Part shown: positions 8,567 to 16,740 of the stretch, in pieces
Position numbering within the stretch: the stretch's first letter is position 1
Layout: each line of letters starts with the position of its first letter
Assembly: GCA_963693305.1 (NCBI GenBank)
Contig: OY855913.1
Span: forward strand, 15,593,022 to 15,657,021
DNA: 64,000 nt
DNA from: Meandrina meandrites
Lineage: Eukaryota > Cnidaria > Anthozoa > Scleractinia > Meandrinidae
Reading direction: 5' to 3'
Translations under genes and position numbers: made by a program
Notes under the pieces: model-generated
What the model was told of the DNA's origin: nothing
The model's input: the letters and a program-made list of their open reading frames with translations, nothing else
Databases searched by the model: none

Positions 8567-10306
8567 ATGGATAATGAATGGACCGGTGGTGGTGGATGGT
8601 TGGATGCTTATTCGAGGCAGCAAAGAACCAAAAGTGCAGCGAAAGCTGATGCAGCAAAAGACAAGGCCCCTCAGCCTTCACAGCACAGCAGCGCATCTGC
8701 GCTTCTAAAATGGATTCAGACACCACAAGCTGGCAGCATTGCCAAAGTAGCAGAACAAAAGGCATGGAAAACTTTTAATGCAAAATACCCGAATGCTGAT
8801 AAATCAAAGTTTGAGCCACAGACCGATTTCGCCAAAGACCACACAGCAACCTCAGAAATTTATTTCAAAGCAGGGCCAGGCAATTTGATAAACGTTTTTG
8901 GTTCAGACAGCAAATATTGGAGCCCGGAAATGAAAAGTGCGCTGGGTGTTGGCCAATCATCAGAAGGGTTCCCACAACAGCTTACACCAAGTGGTTTAAA
9001 AAGTGACTCTTTGCCCATCCCTGCTGTTGGCTTTCACGATGCCGCACCGAGTTTGAAAAATATATTTAATGACCAACTGAATATTTACGTAACACCGGAC
9101 CAGTATTTCACAACAAAGTTCAGAGAGGTATTTCAAAAAACCAAACTCACCCACCATTCAGGGAAAGAGTCAAAAACATGGCTAGCCGGCCCAAATATGA
9201 AATATTGGCCACAGCAGCTGAATTTTGCTGTCTGGTGTGCGACAACGGGCTGTGGTATAAGTCGTGAAATTTTCTATAACAACTATGCTATGCCAGAGAA
9301 TGTGCGAGCTTTTTACAAGTTCCATATATATTTTACTGTCAGGCGAATATTGTTTCAGATGGGAGGAATACAAAGCATAAGCGCTTTGCCTGGCGACCCT
9401 ACTTTTGACCAGATTAACAACAAATACGACGTGGCTTCATACAAAAGAATATGCAATGAGTTCGGAGTCGACCCGTCAAGCGATTTTCGTTTTAAAAGAG
9501 GCGCAAACCACGGCCTGGGAAGCGTTTACATCTATGTGTCAAACATTGGACCGTCTAAAGAAGAGGGAGACATTTACCCCGGGGGGTCAAAAAAGTTCTC
9601 AGACGAAGGTGGATCAGGCTCAAAAGGTAACTTGATTTATTATATCGAGCCAGATGACGCTGCCTACGGACAGGCAGACTGGTTTTGTCCCAATGTAGCA
9701 GAAGGTCTGACCCAGGCGGGTTTGTCGCGAATAAACCAGTCGATAGAGGCGTTCGTTTACTGTGTTTTAGGTTCACAGGTGAACGTTAGAAGCAGTATAC
9801 TTGGAACAGGAGGGCGCGCAAAGGAAGCGCAAAGTGAGTTCCTTGTGCTGGTTGAAGACTCAATAAGGCAACCAGATCTGGCAAAGTCAGTTCAAAGGTA
9901 CCAACTTGCAGTCGACGAGGCAAAGGTGAGGCTTAACCTTGCTGTGTGCCCGGGGGCCTGGCTGATGCCTGCGAGTATGGTGATAAATACTGAGAGTACG
10001 ATTGGTTACAACAACCAGCTCAAACAAGCTGTGCCAGGGATGAAGCTCGGGGTTAACGACGAAGTGAATAAGAGCACAAAAAAAGTGGGCGTAACAAACA
10101 TGAGTGGGGGTCCGTCAAAAGTAAAAAGACCAATAGGTCATACTTCTGATAAAAAACCACCTGTCGTTCCCGCACAGCCAGAAAAAATCGAACCTGTGCA
10201 GGCAACACAAGTTACAGCAAAGCCCACAGCGCATGAGAATAATAAAGTCTATCTTATTGCTGGCGGCGCTCTTTTTGCATTTATCACCGCTCACTACGCT
10301 TTTTAA
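8567..10306 (+). CDS. Large Polinton structural-type protein with C-terminal membrane anchor (579 aa)
   Basis: The N-terminal 50 residues are Ala/Lys/Gln-rich and disordered-looking. The central 400 residues are globular and aromatic-rich (IYFKAGPGNLINVFGSDSKY, then FYKFHIYFTVRRILFQMGG, VYIYVSNIGPSKEEGDIYPG and YGQADWFCPNVAEGLTQAGL). The section from about 385 (RINQSIEAFVYCVLGSQV... then LVEDSIRQPDLAKSVQRYQ) is one I recall from other cnidarian Polinton proteins. The last 20 residues (VYLIAGGALFAFITAHYAF) form a single hydrophobic span. No catalytic motif was found. Size and context make it a virion component or a second capsid-related protein, but I cannot assign a fold. The 3' end overlaps the convergent 398-residue gene by 23 bp. 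Confidence 0.75.
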   Translation: MDNEWTGGGGWLDAYSRQQRTKSAAKADAAKDKAPQPSQHSSASALLKWIQTPQAGSIAKVAEQKAWKTFNAKYPNADKSKFEPQTDFAKDHTATSEIYFKAGPGNLINVFGSDSKYWSPEMKSALGVGQSSEGFPQQLTPSGLKSDSLPIPAVGFHDAAPSLKNIFNDQLNIYVTPDQYFTTKFREVFQKTKLTHHSGKESKTWLAGPNMKYWPQQLNFAVWCATTGCGISREIFYNNYAMPENVRAFYKFHIYFTVRRILFQMGGIQSISALPGDPTFDQINNKYDVASYKRICNEFGVDPSSDFRFKRGANHGLGSVYIYVSNIGPSKEEGDIYPGGSKKFSDEGGSGSKGNLIYYIEPDDAAYGQADWFCPNVAEGLTQAGLSRINQSIEAFVYCVLGSQVNVRSSILGTGGRAKEAQSEFLVLVEDSIRQPDLAKSVQRYQLAVDEAKVRLNLAVCPGAWLMPASMVINTESTIGYNNQLKQAVPGMKLGVNDEVNKSTKKVGVTNMSGGPSKVKRPIGHTSDKKPPVVPAQPEKIEPVQATQVTAKPTAHENNKVYLIAGGALFAFITAHYAF

Positions 10307-11480
10307 CTTGCTCGAAAAGAAAGACGGCCACACCGACAATCAACAGCCAAGCATTTTTGCCAAGAAAGCTGATCACCTGACCGGCCGCGCGAAACACAAA
10401 GCTGACAATTGAGCCAAGTAGTCCAGGTAGAATGCCAGCTATTTTTTTGCCGAGCGTTTGAAGGCCATTGCCAACACCCTTTGCAACAGCCTTAAGCCCG
10501 TTTGAGAGAGAGCTCAGAATGACGCCAATAGTCGTGCCAACGGCAAGCAAAACTGCTGTGACGGTGAAGCCATACTTTTTGAAAATCTCTTTAACCTTTT
10601 CTCTTAATTTGTCTGTTAAGGACAACCTTTCGATCTCTTCTTTTCTTTCATTCTCTATTTCATTTATTTCTTGATCTAAATCATCAACTCTTTCACGAGC
10701 TTGCTGTCTTTCTGCTTGTGGCGTGTTTTCGTCATTTGCAATTTCTTCTTGTTTTTGCCTTTCTTGTCGTATTTCTTCTTCCCTTTCTTGCCTTTCTGCT
10801 TCATGTTGTTGGAATTCTTGTAAAGTGGGTGCTTCTGGAATTCTTGTTTCGTGTCCAAGTATCTGATTTTCAACAGCATTTATTTGATAATCAATTTTCG
10901 CTATTTCTTCTTTTGCCTTTTTTATGTTCCGCTCTGCCAAAGCTCTTTCTGAACTGTCTTTTGAGGTATCTTTTGAAATTTTTTGTTTATCGGCAATATA
11001 ATTTTCCCATTTTCCCTTTTCTTTTTTCTGTTTGTCCAAGAAGTCTTCTCTTTTAAAGCCAAGTTTTGTTTTAAATCTATTTATGAAAGTAGAAAGAAGT
11101 GATTTTTTGTCTGATTTAAAAACTTCAATGTCTCCACCTCGGGGTCCTTTCGCAATGATTTTGCCACGATTGTTTATAGACAAATCAATGCTTTCATTAT
11201 ATTCTGGGAAATAGTATTTTATCTTATTTTGCGCCTCTTGTAACTGAAATTCCCTTGTAAGATTACCACTACCCTCGATAAAAGAGGTTTCTGCAGTATG
11301 TGAGCCGCGCTCAGGCGGCCTATTCATCGTGGTAGTTCTCATTGGTATATTTTCGCCTGGTCCGGGTGTCGACGCGGAGGCTGGATCAAACCGTCCTGTT
11401 GTGTCTTCGTCGTCATCTTTGCGGTCATCTGTATGTTCCATGAGAGGATCTGTTTCGCCAAAGCCACCACCTTCTGCCAT
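10284..11480 (-). CDS. Coiled-coil protein with glycine-rich hydrophobic C-terminus (398 aa)
   Basis: Residues 1-75 are acidic and Pro/Thr-rich (disordered). Around 85-120 lies FQLQEAQNKIKYYFPEYNES and GKIIAKGPRGGDIEVFKSDK. Residues about 150-300 are a highly charged Glu/Lys/Arg/Gln coiled coil (ERQEREEEIRQERQKQEEI). From about 303 the chain turns hydrophobic: FTVTAVLLAVGTTIGVILSS, GLKAVAKGVGNGLQTLGKKI, then ILPGLLGSIVSFVFRAAGQ and NAWLLIVGVAVFLFEQV, giving three spans or amphipathic segments before a basic tail. I recall near-identical C-termini in other coral and Hydra Polintons. Membrane fusion, penetration or pore formation is inferred only from the sequence type. An ATCAAC-N3-GTTGA palindrome sits 5 bp upstream of its ATG. 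Confidence 0.78.
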   Translation of the reverse strand: MAEGGGFGETDPLMEHTDDRKDDDEDTTGRFDPASASTPGPGENIPMRTTTMNRPPERGSHTAETSFIEGSGNLTREFQLQEAQNKIKYYFPEYNESIDLSINNRGKIIAKGPRGGDIEVFKSDKKSLLSTFINRFKTKLGFKREDFLDKQKKEKGKWENYIADKQKISKDTSKDSSERALAERNIKKAKEEIAKIDYQINAVENQILGHETRIPEAPTLQEFQQHEAERQEREEEIRQERQKQEEIANDENTPQAERQQARERVDDLDQEINEIENERKEEIERLSLTDKLREKVKEIFKKYGFTVTAVLLAVGTTIGVILSSLSNGLKAVAKGVGNGLQTLGKKIAGILPGLLGSIVSFVFRAAGQVISFLGKNAWLLIVGVAVFLFEQVKKRSER

Positions 11481-11485
11481 CGAAT

Positions 11486-11500
11486 ATCAACAAAGTTGAA
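11486..11500. promoter_or_regulatory. ATCAAC-N3-GTTGA(T) palindrome upstream of the 398-aa gene
   Basis: ATCAACAAAGTTGAA, one base short of a perfect palindrome, directly upstream of the minus-strand ATG at 11480. A half-matching AACAAAGTTGAT lies at 11524-11535 in the same 115-bp divergent gap. The same motif recurs before two plus-strand genes (15242, 15733) and after one (15176). Confidence 0.7.
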
Positions 11501-11595
11501 AAGCAGAAACTATGTTTCTATTTAACAAAGTTGATGAAGCAATTTTATATTTACAATTGAAATTTTTTAATTGAATATTTTATATTCTTACAATA

Positions 11596-12849
11596 ATGGA
11601 CGGTGTACAGGAAAACCTTCGGCCAACACGAAGTGAGAAAACTCTTGGCGCGCTAAGAGCGGAGCGCGCGGTAAAACGCATCACTTTCGAGCGCACAGAA
11701 GCCAACCCGCAGGAAACGCTTTATGTTTCAGTGCCCAAGCTGAATGAAAACGAGGTCATTGTTCCTGGTTCACTTGCGCTGCGCTTCAATATAGATTTGA
11801 GCGGAGGCCATGCCAACAACTTCCTTGTCGACAATGTTGGACGGGCGCTAGTTGACAAACTTGTTGTGAAGTACTCTGGCACTCTCCTGCAGGACACAGT
11901 TGGTTACGACATTTACAAGATATTCGAGGATCTCTTTCTATCGCAGGAGGAGCGCGACAACATGCTGCAAGATGGAATCCAGAGTGAGGATCTCAACAAA
12001 ATCCGCTCAAACGCGGGTGATAAGAAGACCTCAGGCGTCGCTGCGGAAACCAAACTGAACGGGATTTACGGAAGCAAATACAGGATCCGTCTTGACCACC
12101 AGATTTTGAACGACCACGGGACCTTTTATCCGCAGGCTCTATACAACGATCTTGTGTTCGAACTGACACTTGCGCCAGCCTCTCAGGTTGTCAGAGGCTC
12201 CGATACAACAAAACTGAAATACAAGCTGACAAACATCCAGCTGGAGTACGAGATGATAAGAAGCAAAACACTGGCAGATGAAGCCCTCAGCGCGTACACA
12301 AATGGAAAAGAATTTGCATATGACCACATCCATCGTAACGAAGTGGTTATGTTTGCCAAAGGCACAGACACAAGGCTGAATCTCAGAGTTAACCCGCAGA
12401 GAAGGTCCCTCAAAGGCATCTTGCTACTGTTTGTCGAGCCCTATGTTGCTGGCGCAAGGCAGGCAGAAAATTACATAAACCCAGACCTGACGAAAGTCAG
12501 TGTCACAGTAAACGGCTCGCCCAACAGGCTGTACAACAACGGCCTTGAAGGGGTTGATCTTTGGGAGGAGGTCAAACGCTTCTTTTACAAAGCTGAAAAC
12601 AAAACACAGCACATGAATGCAACAAAGTTTTATACAGAAAGCAAGTTCGGGGTTATGATCGATCTGCGTTCCATGGCTGACCACTCGATGCACGGAAGCG
12701 GCACGCGACTTGTAAACACGAAGGATGGGGTACAGCTGGAGCTCGAGAGGAATGCAAGTGGCTCTGGCAATGTGAACTGCCACATTTACGCCATTAGTGA
12801 TGCGCAGTTTATTATATTAGGAAGGCAATTAGAATCTGTGCAGTACTAA
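11596..12849 (+). CDS. Putative major capsid protein (double jelly-roll type, 417 aa)
   Basis: A beta-rich protein directly upstream of the packaging ATPase, a common capsid-ATPase pairing in Polintons. It begins with a charged segment (LRPTRSEKTLGALRAERAVK). Strand-like stretches follow: QETLYVSVPKLNENEVIVPG, SLALRFNIDLS, DKLVVKYSGTLLQDTVGYDI and LYNDLVFELTLAPASQVV. A second set follows: EVVMFAKGTDTRLNLRVNPQ, LKGILLLFVEPYV, VSVTVNGSPNRLYNNGL and FYTESKFGVMIDLR. Two halves of similar size, each with a long loop, fit a double jelly roll that builds the icosahedral shell. The length (417) is shorter than the roughly 500-700 of many Polinton capsid proteins. I assign it from context and strand pattern, not from a signature motif. 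Structure prediction would confirm or refute this. Confidence 0.62.
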   Translation: MDGVQENLRPTRSEKTLGALRAERAVKRITFERTEANPQETLYVSVPKLNENEVIVPGSLALRFNIDLSGGHANNFLVDNVGRALVDKLVVKYSGTLLQDTVGYDIYKIFEDLFLSQEERDNMLQDGIQSEDLNKIRSNAGDKKTSGVAAETKLNGIYGSKYRIRLDHQILNDHGTFYPQALYNDLVFELTLAPASQVVRGSDTTKLKYKLTNIQLEYEMIRSKTLADEALSAYTNGKEFAYDHIHRNEVVMFAKGTDTRLNLRVNPQRRSLKGILLLFVEPYVAGARQAENYINPDLTKVSVTVNGSPNRLYNNGLEGVDLWEEVKRFFYKAENKTQHMNATKFYTESKFGVMIDLRSMADHSMHGSGTRLVNTKDGVQLELERNASGSGNVNCHIYAISDAQFIILGRQLESVQY

Positions 12850-12854
12850 TAGAA

Positions 12855-13487
12855 ATGGATCCGAGCAAGATACCCTTTAACGCTCTGATTGTGGGGCCGA
12901 CGAATTCAGGCAAATCGAGGTATGTGGTAAACCAGATCTACGGCCCTTTCCGAGGCAAGTTCGACTACATTGTGCTTATCTGCCCAACGTTCGCGCACAA
13001 CAGGACCTACCACCGAATTGGTGAAAATGATCCAAGAATGATTGTGATTATATGCAAGCAGCATGAGGTTGAAATTTGGTTGAAATTCGTGAGCTGGCTT
13101 TTTGAGGGCACCAACACGCTCATAATACTAGATGACTGCGCAGCCTCCAAAGATGTGAAAGGGCGCACAGGCCAGCTGGTGAATCTTGGCTTTTCCGCCA
13201 GGCATATCGGAATTAGCGTTTGGGTGCTTACCCAGAAGATAACCAGCATCACACCTTCCTTCCGGGAAAACGTGGCGGCTATCGTTCTATTTTATACTCC
13301 CTCAGCCAAAACCACGAAGGCGATCTTTGAAGATTACGCCGGCGAACTCTCGCACGATGAGTACAAATCTCTGATTTCAAAGCTGAAAGAGCGGAAGTTC
13401 TCTTATCTCGTGTTCTCGCTTCGCTACCCCTACGGTATTCAGTGGGGTATCAGCAACTCAGTTGCTATCCACACCTCAGAGTTTTAA
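12855..13487 (+). CDS. A32/FtsK-HerA-like genome-packaging ATPase (210 aa)
   Basis: Walker A is IVGPTNSGKSRYV (residues about 11-23, GPTNSGKS). Walker B is NTLIILDDCAA (about 90-100, hydrophobic run then DD). A sensor-like stretch AARHIGISVWVLTQKITSI (ending at about 133, with the conserved Q after a beta strand) follows. This is the layout of the small packaging ATPases of Polintons and large DNA viruses, which pump DNA into preformed capsids using ATP. The ATG lies 5 bp after the capsid-type gene's stop, so the two are probably co-expressed. The frame is intact and of normal size for the family. GC-rich codon use in this and the capsid gene contrasts with the AT-rich minus genes. Confidence 0.85.
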   Translation: MDPSKIPFNALIVGPTNSGKSRYVVNQIYGPFRGKFDYIVLICPTFAHNRTYHRIGENDPRMIVIICKQHEVEIWLKFVSWLFEGTNTLIILDDCAASKDVKGRTGQLVNLGFSARHIGISVWVLTQKITSITPSFRENVAAIVLFYTPSAKTTKAIFEDYAGELSHDEYKSLISKLKERKFSYLVFSLRYPYGIQWGISNSVAIHTSEF

Positions 13488-13529
13488 ACTTTTTTGAATT
13501 AAAAAAATAAAAGTTGTATATAGTTGACG

Positions 13530-14117
13530 ATGGCTGAACAAGAGTTAGCAGAATTTATAAACCTACTGGAAGCCGAACCATCAAGCAGCCCAGCTGGTAG
13601 TAGCATTGTGCCAGACTTAACAAGCTTAACCGTCCCCGGACCTAACATTCCTGCTCTTCGTGAGCAGCTGGCCGTGCTTGTATCAACAGGCAAATCCAAA
13701 GAGGCCATTGGAGTGCAGTTAACACATGAGCAGTTGAAACGCTTGACTGATAAAGAAGTTGAAAAGTACTACAAGAGATATGAAACCTTCGTTGGCAGCA
13801 AGACAACCGAAAGCATGGTTGACAGCCTGCTTACGCTTCTGACAAGAGGCCTGCAAATGGTTGTTGAAATAGATGACATTGATGCAATGAAAAAAGAACT
13901 AAAAGAAGACTTCATTATTAACAAAGAAATGACAGATTTTGTCGGCAGTCTCTCTTTGAAATATGGAAAATTTCTTGCTCCTATTTCTGCTGCTTTGATA
14001 ACGGCGAAGCACATTGATTTTAATTCGCATTTGGAGAAAAATGACAAAGCAAAATTAGAAGAAATTTCTGAGCATACCTCACCAATTGCTGAACAATTGC
14101 AGACAAATTCTGAGTAA
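13530..14117 (+). CDS. Polinton protein of unknown function (195 aa)
   Basis: Start chosen at ATG 13530 (MAEQELAEFINLLEAEP). The N-terminal 50 residues are acidic then Ser/Pro-rich. The rest is helical: LREQLAVLVSTGKSKEAIGV, LTHEQLKRLTDKEVEKYYKR, ESMVDSLLTLLTRGLQMVV and MTDFVGSLSLKYGKFLAPIS. No transmembrane span is certain, although residues 130-165 are moderately hydrophobic. No cysteine-protease triad is visible, so it is not an obvious replacement for the missing maturation protease. It is preceded by an AT-rich gap containing TTGTATATAGTTG. I do not recognise a family beyond other cnidarian Polintons. Confidence 0.72.
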   Translation: MAEQELAEFINLLEAEPSSSPAGSSIVPDLTSLTVPGPNIPALREQLAVLVSTGKSKEAIGVQLTHEQLKRLTDKEVEKYYKRYETFVGSKTTESMVDSLLTLLTRGLQMVVEIDDIDAMKKELKEDFIINKEMTDFVGSLSLKYGKFLAPISAALITAKHIDFNSHLEKNDKAKLEEISEHTSPIAEQLQTNSE

Positions 14118-14164
14118 TTGCTAAGTAATATTTTATTTGCTTAACATATACGCTTTGTTTCAAA

Positions 14165-14674
14165 ATGTCAACCGAACAATCCGAGGCTTTCAAAGAAGTT
14201 GCAAATTCCCCAGGCGAGACCACTCAGGTCGATATCACACAGCAAGCAACAACTCCAACTCCAACTACAGCCCCGCGTGCAAAAAATCCCAAGCGTGTGG
14301 CTGCTGGCAAAGCGGTTGCTGAAAGAACGCGGCTAGCCCGTGAACAACAGAAAAAAGCCGCAGCTGAGGCTGCTGTCATAATAGCAAACAACAAGGCAAA
14401 GGCCACTCCCCCGGTTTCTGAGCCAACACCGACTATTGCAGATGAAACCCTAAAAAGTACCGAAGAAAAAAATAGCAGTCTCACCACCACACAATGGCTT
14501 GCTGTTGGAAGTATAGTCGTTTCACTAATCGGGATTTATTACAAACGCGAAGAGCTGAAGGCCTTATTCAGCAAAAAAAAGACACCTGAGCCCGTACATG
14601 TTGAGCTACAACCTGTTAGAACAACACTAAAAAGGGGTGTAACACAGCCCAGAGGTGTAAAACATATGGATTAA
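14165..14674 (+). CDS. Basic, single-span Polinton protein (169 aa)
   Basis: The N-terminal 40 residues are Thr/Pro-rich. Then comes a Lys/Arg/Ala block (RAKNPKRVAAGKAVAERTRL followed by AREQQKKAAAEAA) that could bind DNA or form a basic helix. A Pro/Thr linker follows, then one hydrophobic span (TTQWLAVGSIVVSLIGIYY, about residues 109-127) and a basic tail (KREELKALFSKKKTPEPV). It could tether nucleic acid to a membrane or capsid interior; this is inference from the charge pattern. It is the first of four consecutive plus-strand genes for small proteins with hydrophobic segments. Confidence 0.72.
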   Translation: MSTEQSEAFKEVANSPGETTQVDITQQATTPTPTTAPRAKNPKRVAAGKAVAERTRLAREQQKKAAAEAAVIIANNKAKATPPVSEPTPTIADETLKSTEEKNSSLTTTQWLAVGSIVVSLIGIYYKREELKALFSKKKTPEPVHVELQPVRTTLKRGVTQPRGVKHMD

Positions 14675-14724
14675 TATTTATAATTAAATATTTTTGGAAT
14701 AATATTATATCTGCCTCCTATACA

Positions 14725-14895
14725 ATGAAGAAAGTTGACTTTCCCCAAGCTCTTATCTCAACCGCGGCCATTAGTGGTATCGGAATGATATGGTACGACT
14801 TCAACATGAAGGTTTTTCTTACGGTACGCGAACTTATGAATAATTCATTATATGACCCGGACGATGAAGATGGGATTAACTACACTGACAATTAA
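14725..14895 (+). CDS. Very small Polinton membrane-type protein (56 aa)
   Basis: An ATG at 14725 opens a 57-codon frame ending at TAA 14893-14895. The product starts MKKVDFPQALISTAAISGIG, giving one moderately hydrophobic stretch (residues 8-25), and ends in an acidic tail (YDPDDEDGINYTDN). Support is positional: it fills the gap between two clear genes in the same direction, 50 bp from each, and has the same pattern of an N-terminal LISTAAISGIG-type span as the neighbouring LTGLIAGIGW protein. Function unknown. Confidence 0.5.
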   Translation: MKKVDFPQALISTAAISGIGMIWYDFNMKVFLTVRELMNNSLYDPDDEDGINYTDN

Positions 14896-14944
14896 TTAAT
14901 TTTCATTTAAACTTTTTTGTGGGTTTTTCTATACTTACAAAATA

Positions 14945-15166
14945 ATGTCAGACAACAAGCTTGTTAAAGCAATCACAGACGCGGCTGTACTCACTGGTTT
15001 AATCGCCGGCATAGGCTGGGTCGCAAAAAAGGTTGTGAAAGAGAATTTTACTTCTGACCCCAGCAGCAGTGCTATGAACTACGTTAAGTTCACCGCCGTG
15101 ATGGCTGGGAGCATTGCACTCAAACAGTACCTCGAGGACCAAAAAATCCTTCCCACCAGCATGTAA
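14945..15166 (+). CDS. Two-span small Polinton membrane protein (73 aa)
   Basis: MSDNKLVKAITDAAVLTGLI begins a short polar N-terminus and a first span (AAVLTGLIAGIGWVA). After a basic-acidic middle (KKVVKENFTSDPSSS) comes a second span (YVKFTAVMAGSIALKQYL). I recall almost the same protein in other coral Polintons, so conservation supports it as real. Probably an integral membrane or virion membrane protein; role unknown. Confidence 0.75.
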   Translation: MSDNKLVKAITDAAVLTGLIAGIGWVAKKVVKENFTSDPSSSAMNYVKFTAVMAGSIALKQYLEDQKILPTSM

Positions 15167-15175
15167 AAGTGGGTT

Positions 15176-15190
15176 ATCAACTTAGTTGAT
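15176..15190. promoter_or_regulatory. ATCAAC-N3-GTTGAT palindrome
   Basis: ATCAACTTAGTTGAT in the gap between the 73-aa and 140-aa genes, 10 bp after the stop codon. Perfect 6-bp arms. Confidence 0.7.
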
Positions 15191-15241
15191 ATTTCACACC
15201 CCAAGATTTTTATTTAAAAAACTCTGCTCTCATATATAATT

Positions 15242-15256
15242 ATCAACAAAGTTGAT
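15242..15256. promoter_or_regulatory. ATCAAC-N3-GTTGAT palindrome just before the 140-aa gene
   Basis: ATCAACAAAGTTGAT ends 2 bp before the ATG at 15259. It follows a TATATAATT stretch at about 15234-15242, suggesting a promoter/5'-UTR unit. Confidence 0.75.
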
Positions 15257-15258
15257 CA

Positions 15259-15681
15259 ATGGCAAGTATCGCGATTATGGCTGGTGGGGCTATATTGAAT
15301 GCTGCGGCTTTTATCGGCGGCAATTATCTTGCGAAGGCACTTGGCGGAGGTGACGCTGCACTTGACGAAAAAGTACGACATGACAAAGCTCTCGAGGCGT
15401 ATCAAGCAGCTTACGCTAAATACTCCCGTGACCGCACCAAACTTCTCGACTGGATTGCGACTAACACGCAAATAAAGGAACAAGCCAAGCAGAACTTTAC
15501 TAACACTGACTACGCCTTCAAACTGTACAACCAGGCGCACCCTGACAAACAAATGATACCCCCCAAAGAACCCAAGTTCTCAGATTTCTATCAACCAAGC
15601 CAGCAGCAAAAAAATGGTGAACTCATGTTCGTGGGCGCCGGGGCTCTTGCTCTGGGCTACGCTGCCTTCCGTTTCCTTTAG
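15259..15681 (+). CDS. Polinton protein with hydrophobic ends and coiled middle (140 aa)
   Basis: Residues 1-30 are hydrophobic (MASIAIMAGGAILNAAAFIG, then GNYLAKALGGG). Residues 35-100 are a charged helical segment (EKVRHDKALEAYQAAYAKYS). The last 17 residues (LMFVGAGALALGYAAFRFL) form a second span. The pattern 'span, soluble middle, span' recurs in cnidarian Polintons. It lies in a run with the 169-, 56- and 73-residue proteins and may be part of an inner virion membrane or penetration apparatus (inference). Confidence 0.75.
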   Translation: MASIAIMAGGAILNAAAFIGGNYLAKALGGGDAALDEKVRHDKALEAYQAAYAKYSRDRTKLLDWIATNTQIKEQAKQNFTNTDYAFKLYNQAHPDKQMIPPKEPKFSDFYQPSQQQKNGELMFVGAGALALGYAAFRFL

Positions 15682-15732
15682 TGGGATCACACCCCATGAT
15701 TTTAAACTTTTTTAATTCCTTACTTATATATT

Positions 15733-15747
15733 ATCAACTTTGTTGAT
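15733..15747. promoter_or_regulatory. ATCAAC-N3-GTTGAT palindrome abutting the integrase start
   Basis: ATCAACTTTGTTGAT ends immediately before the integrase ATG (15748), preceded by TACTTATATATT. Arms are perfect. The mRNA leader, if it includes this, could form a short stem at the start codon. Confidence 0.75.
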
Positions 15748-16740
15748 ATGATGGATGCCAAACTCGCAAAGACATACTATAGTCCTGGGGGCTACTGGAA
15801 AGGTTTTGCCGCAATCAAAAAATTAGCCGAAGCTGCCAAGGTACCAGAAGAAACCGCAAAAAAGTGGCTGTTCAAGCAAGCACTCTGGCAGATCTTTCTC
15901 CCAGCACCAAAGCGCATTCCTCGGCCGAAATTCGATGTTCCTACACCAAACAAAGTGCATCAGGCGGATCTTCTTTTTTTGCCACATGACAAACTACCTC
16001 GCGGGCGCAAAGTTTTCAAATACGCACTCACCGTTGTCGACGTGGCCAGCCGATTCAAAGAAGCTGAACCCTTGACCTCTAAAAACTCTGATGAAGTTGC
16101 CCTTGCTTTTAAGAGAATTTACAAACGCTCACCTCTGAAATGGCCTGAACTGCTGCAGGTTGACCCTGGGCGCGAATTTATGGGCGCTGTTACAAAAGAA
16201 ATGGAAAATCACAAAACATATATTCGGCGCGGGCGAGTTGACATTCACCGTGATCAGGCCATTGTTGAACGTTTTAACCGCACCCTGGCTGAGCGCTTGT
16301 TTGGGCACCAGTACGCCGTTGAAATGCGAAAACCTGAGGGCCAGCGGTCCACGGCGTGGGTAAAAAGACTTCCTGAAGTTGTAGCCGCTCTTAACAATGA
16401 AGTAACAAGACTTATCGACAAGAAACCTGTAGTTGCTATCAAAGAAAAAAATGTGACTTCCATACCGTCAACAAAATATTTGAGGCCTGTTGGAGAAAGC
16501 GAAAAAAAGCTCCCCTCTATTGTGAATGTTAGGTATTTGTACCAACCTGGCGAGCTTGAAGGTGGTGTGAAAAGAGCCACTGATCCAATCTGGTCTTTGA
16601 AAGTTTACAACATTGAACGTTCTTTTACCAAACCGAATCAGCCCGTTCTCTACTATTTGCATGACGGGCCCAAGCGCGGCTTTGTGCGTGAAGAACTGCT
16701 CGTTGTGCCTCCAAACACACAATTACCTCCAGAGCTTTAA
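15748..16740 (+). CDS. Retroviral-type (rve) integrase of the Polinton (330 aa)
   Basis: The integrase cuts and joins the element's ends to host DNA in the nucleus. The N-terminal region (YYSPGGYWKGFAAIKKLAEA) is a helix-turn-helix-like segment typical of Polinton integrases. The catalytic core has VHQADLLFLPHD (first Asp, about residue 74), LLQVDPGREFMG (second Asp) and DQAIVERFNRTLAERLF (Glu), the D,D-E triad. The C-terminal part (DPIWSLKVYNIERSFTKPNQ, then FVREELLVVPP) is an SH3-like or chromo-like DNA-binding module. The frame is intact. The last 18 bp overlap the convergent polymerase gene. A 5-bp (or imperfect 6-bp) target duplication at the element's ends fits this enzyme class. Confidence 0.92.
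   Translation: MMDAKLAKTYYSPGGYWKGFAAIKKLAEAAKVPEETAKKWLFKQALWQIFLPAPKRIPRPKFDVPTPNKVHQADLLFLPHDKLPRGRKVFKYALTVVDVASRFKEAEPLTSKNSDEVALAFKRIYKRSPLKWPELLQVDPGREFMGAVTKEMENHKTYIRRGRVDIHRDQAIVERFNRTLAERLFGHQYAVEMRKPEGQRSTAWVKRLPEVVAALNNEVTRLIDKKPVVAIKEKNVTSIPSTKYLRPVGESEKKLPSIVNVRYLYQPGELEGGVKRATDPIWSLKVYNIERSFTKPNQPVLYYLHDGPKRGFVREELLVVPPNTQLPPEL

Noticed and set aside
10468..11214. Plus-strand frames rich in Phe/Leu/Ser across the 398-aa gene
   Set aside because: Shadows of the Glu/Lys-rich coiled coil on the minus strand; no independent signal.
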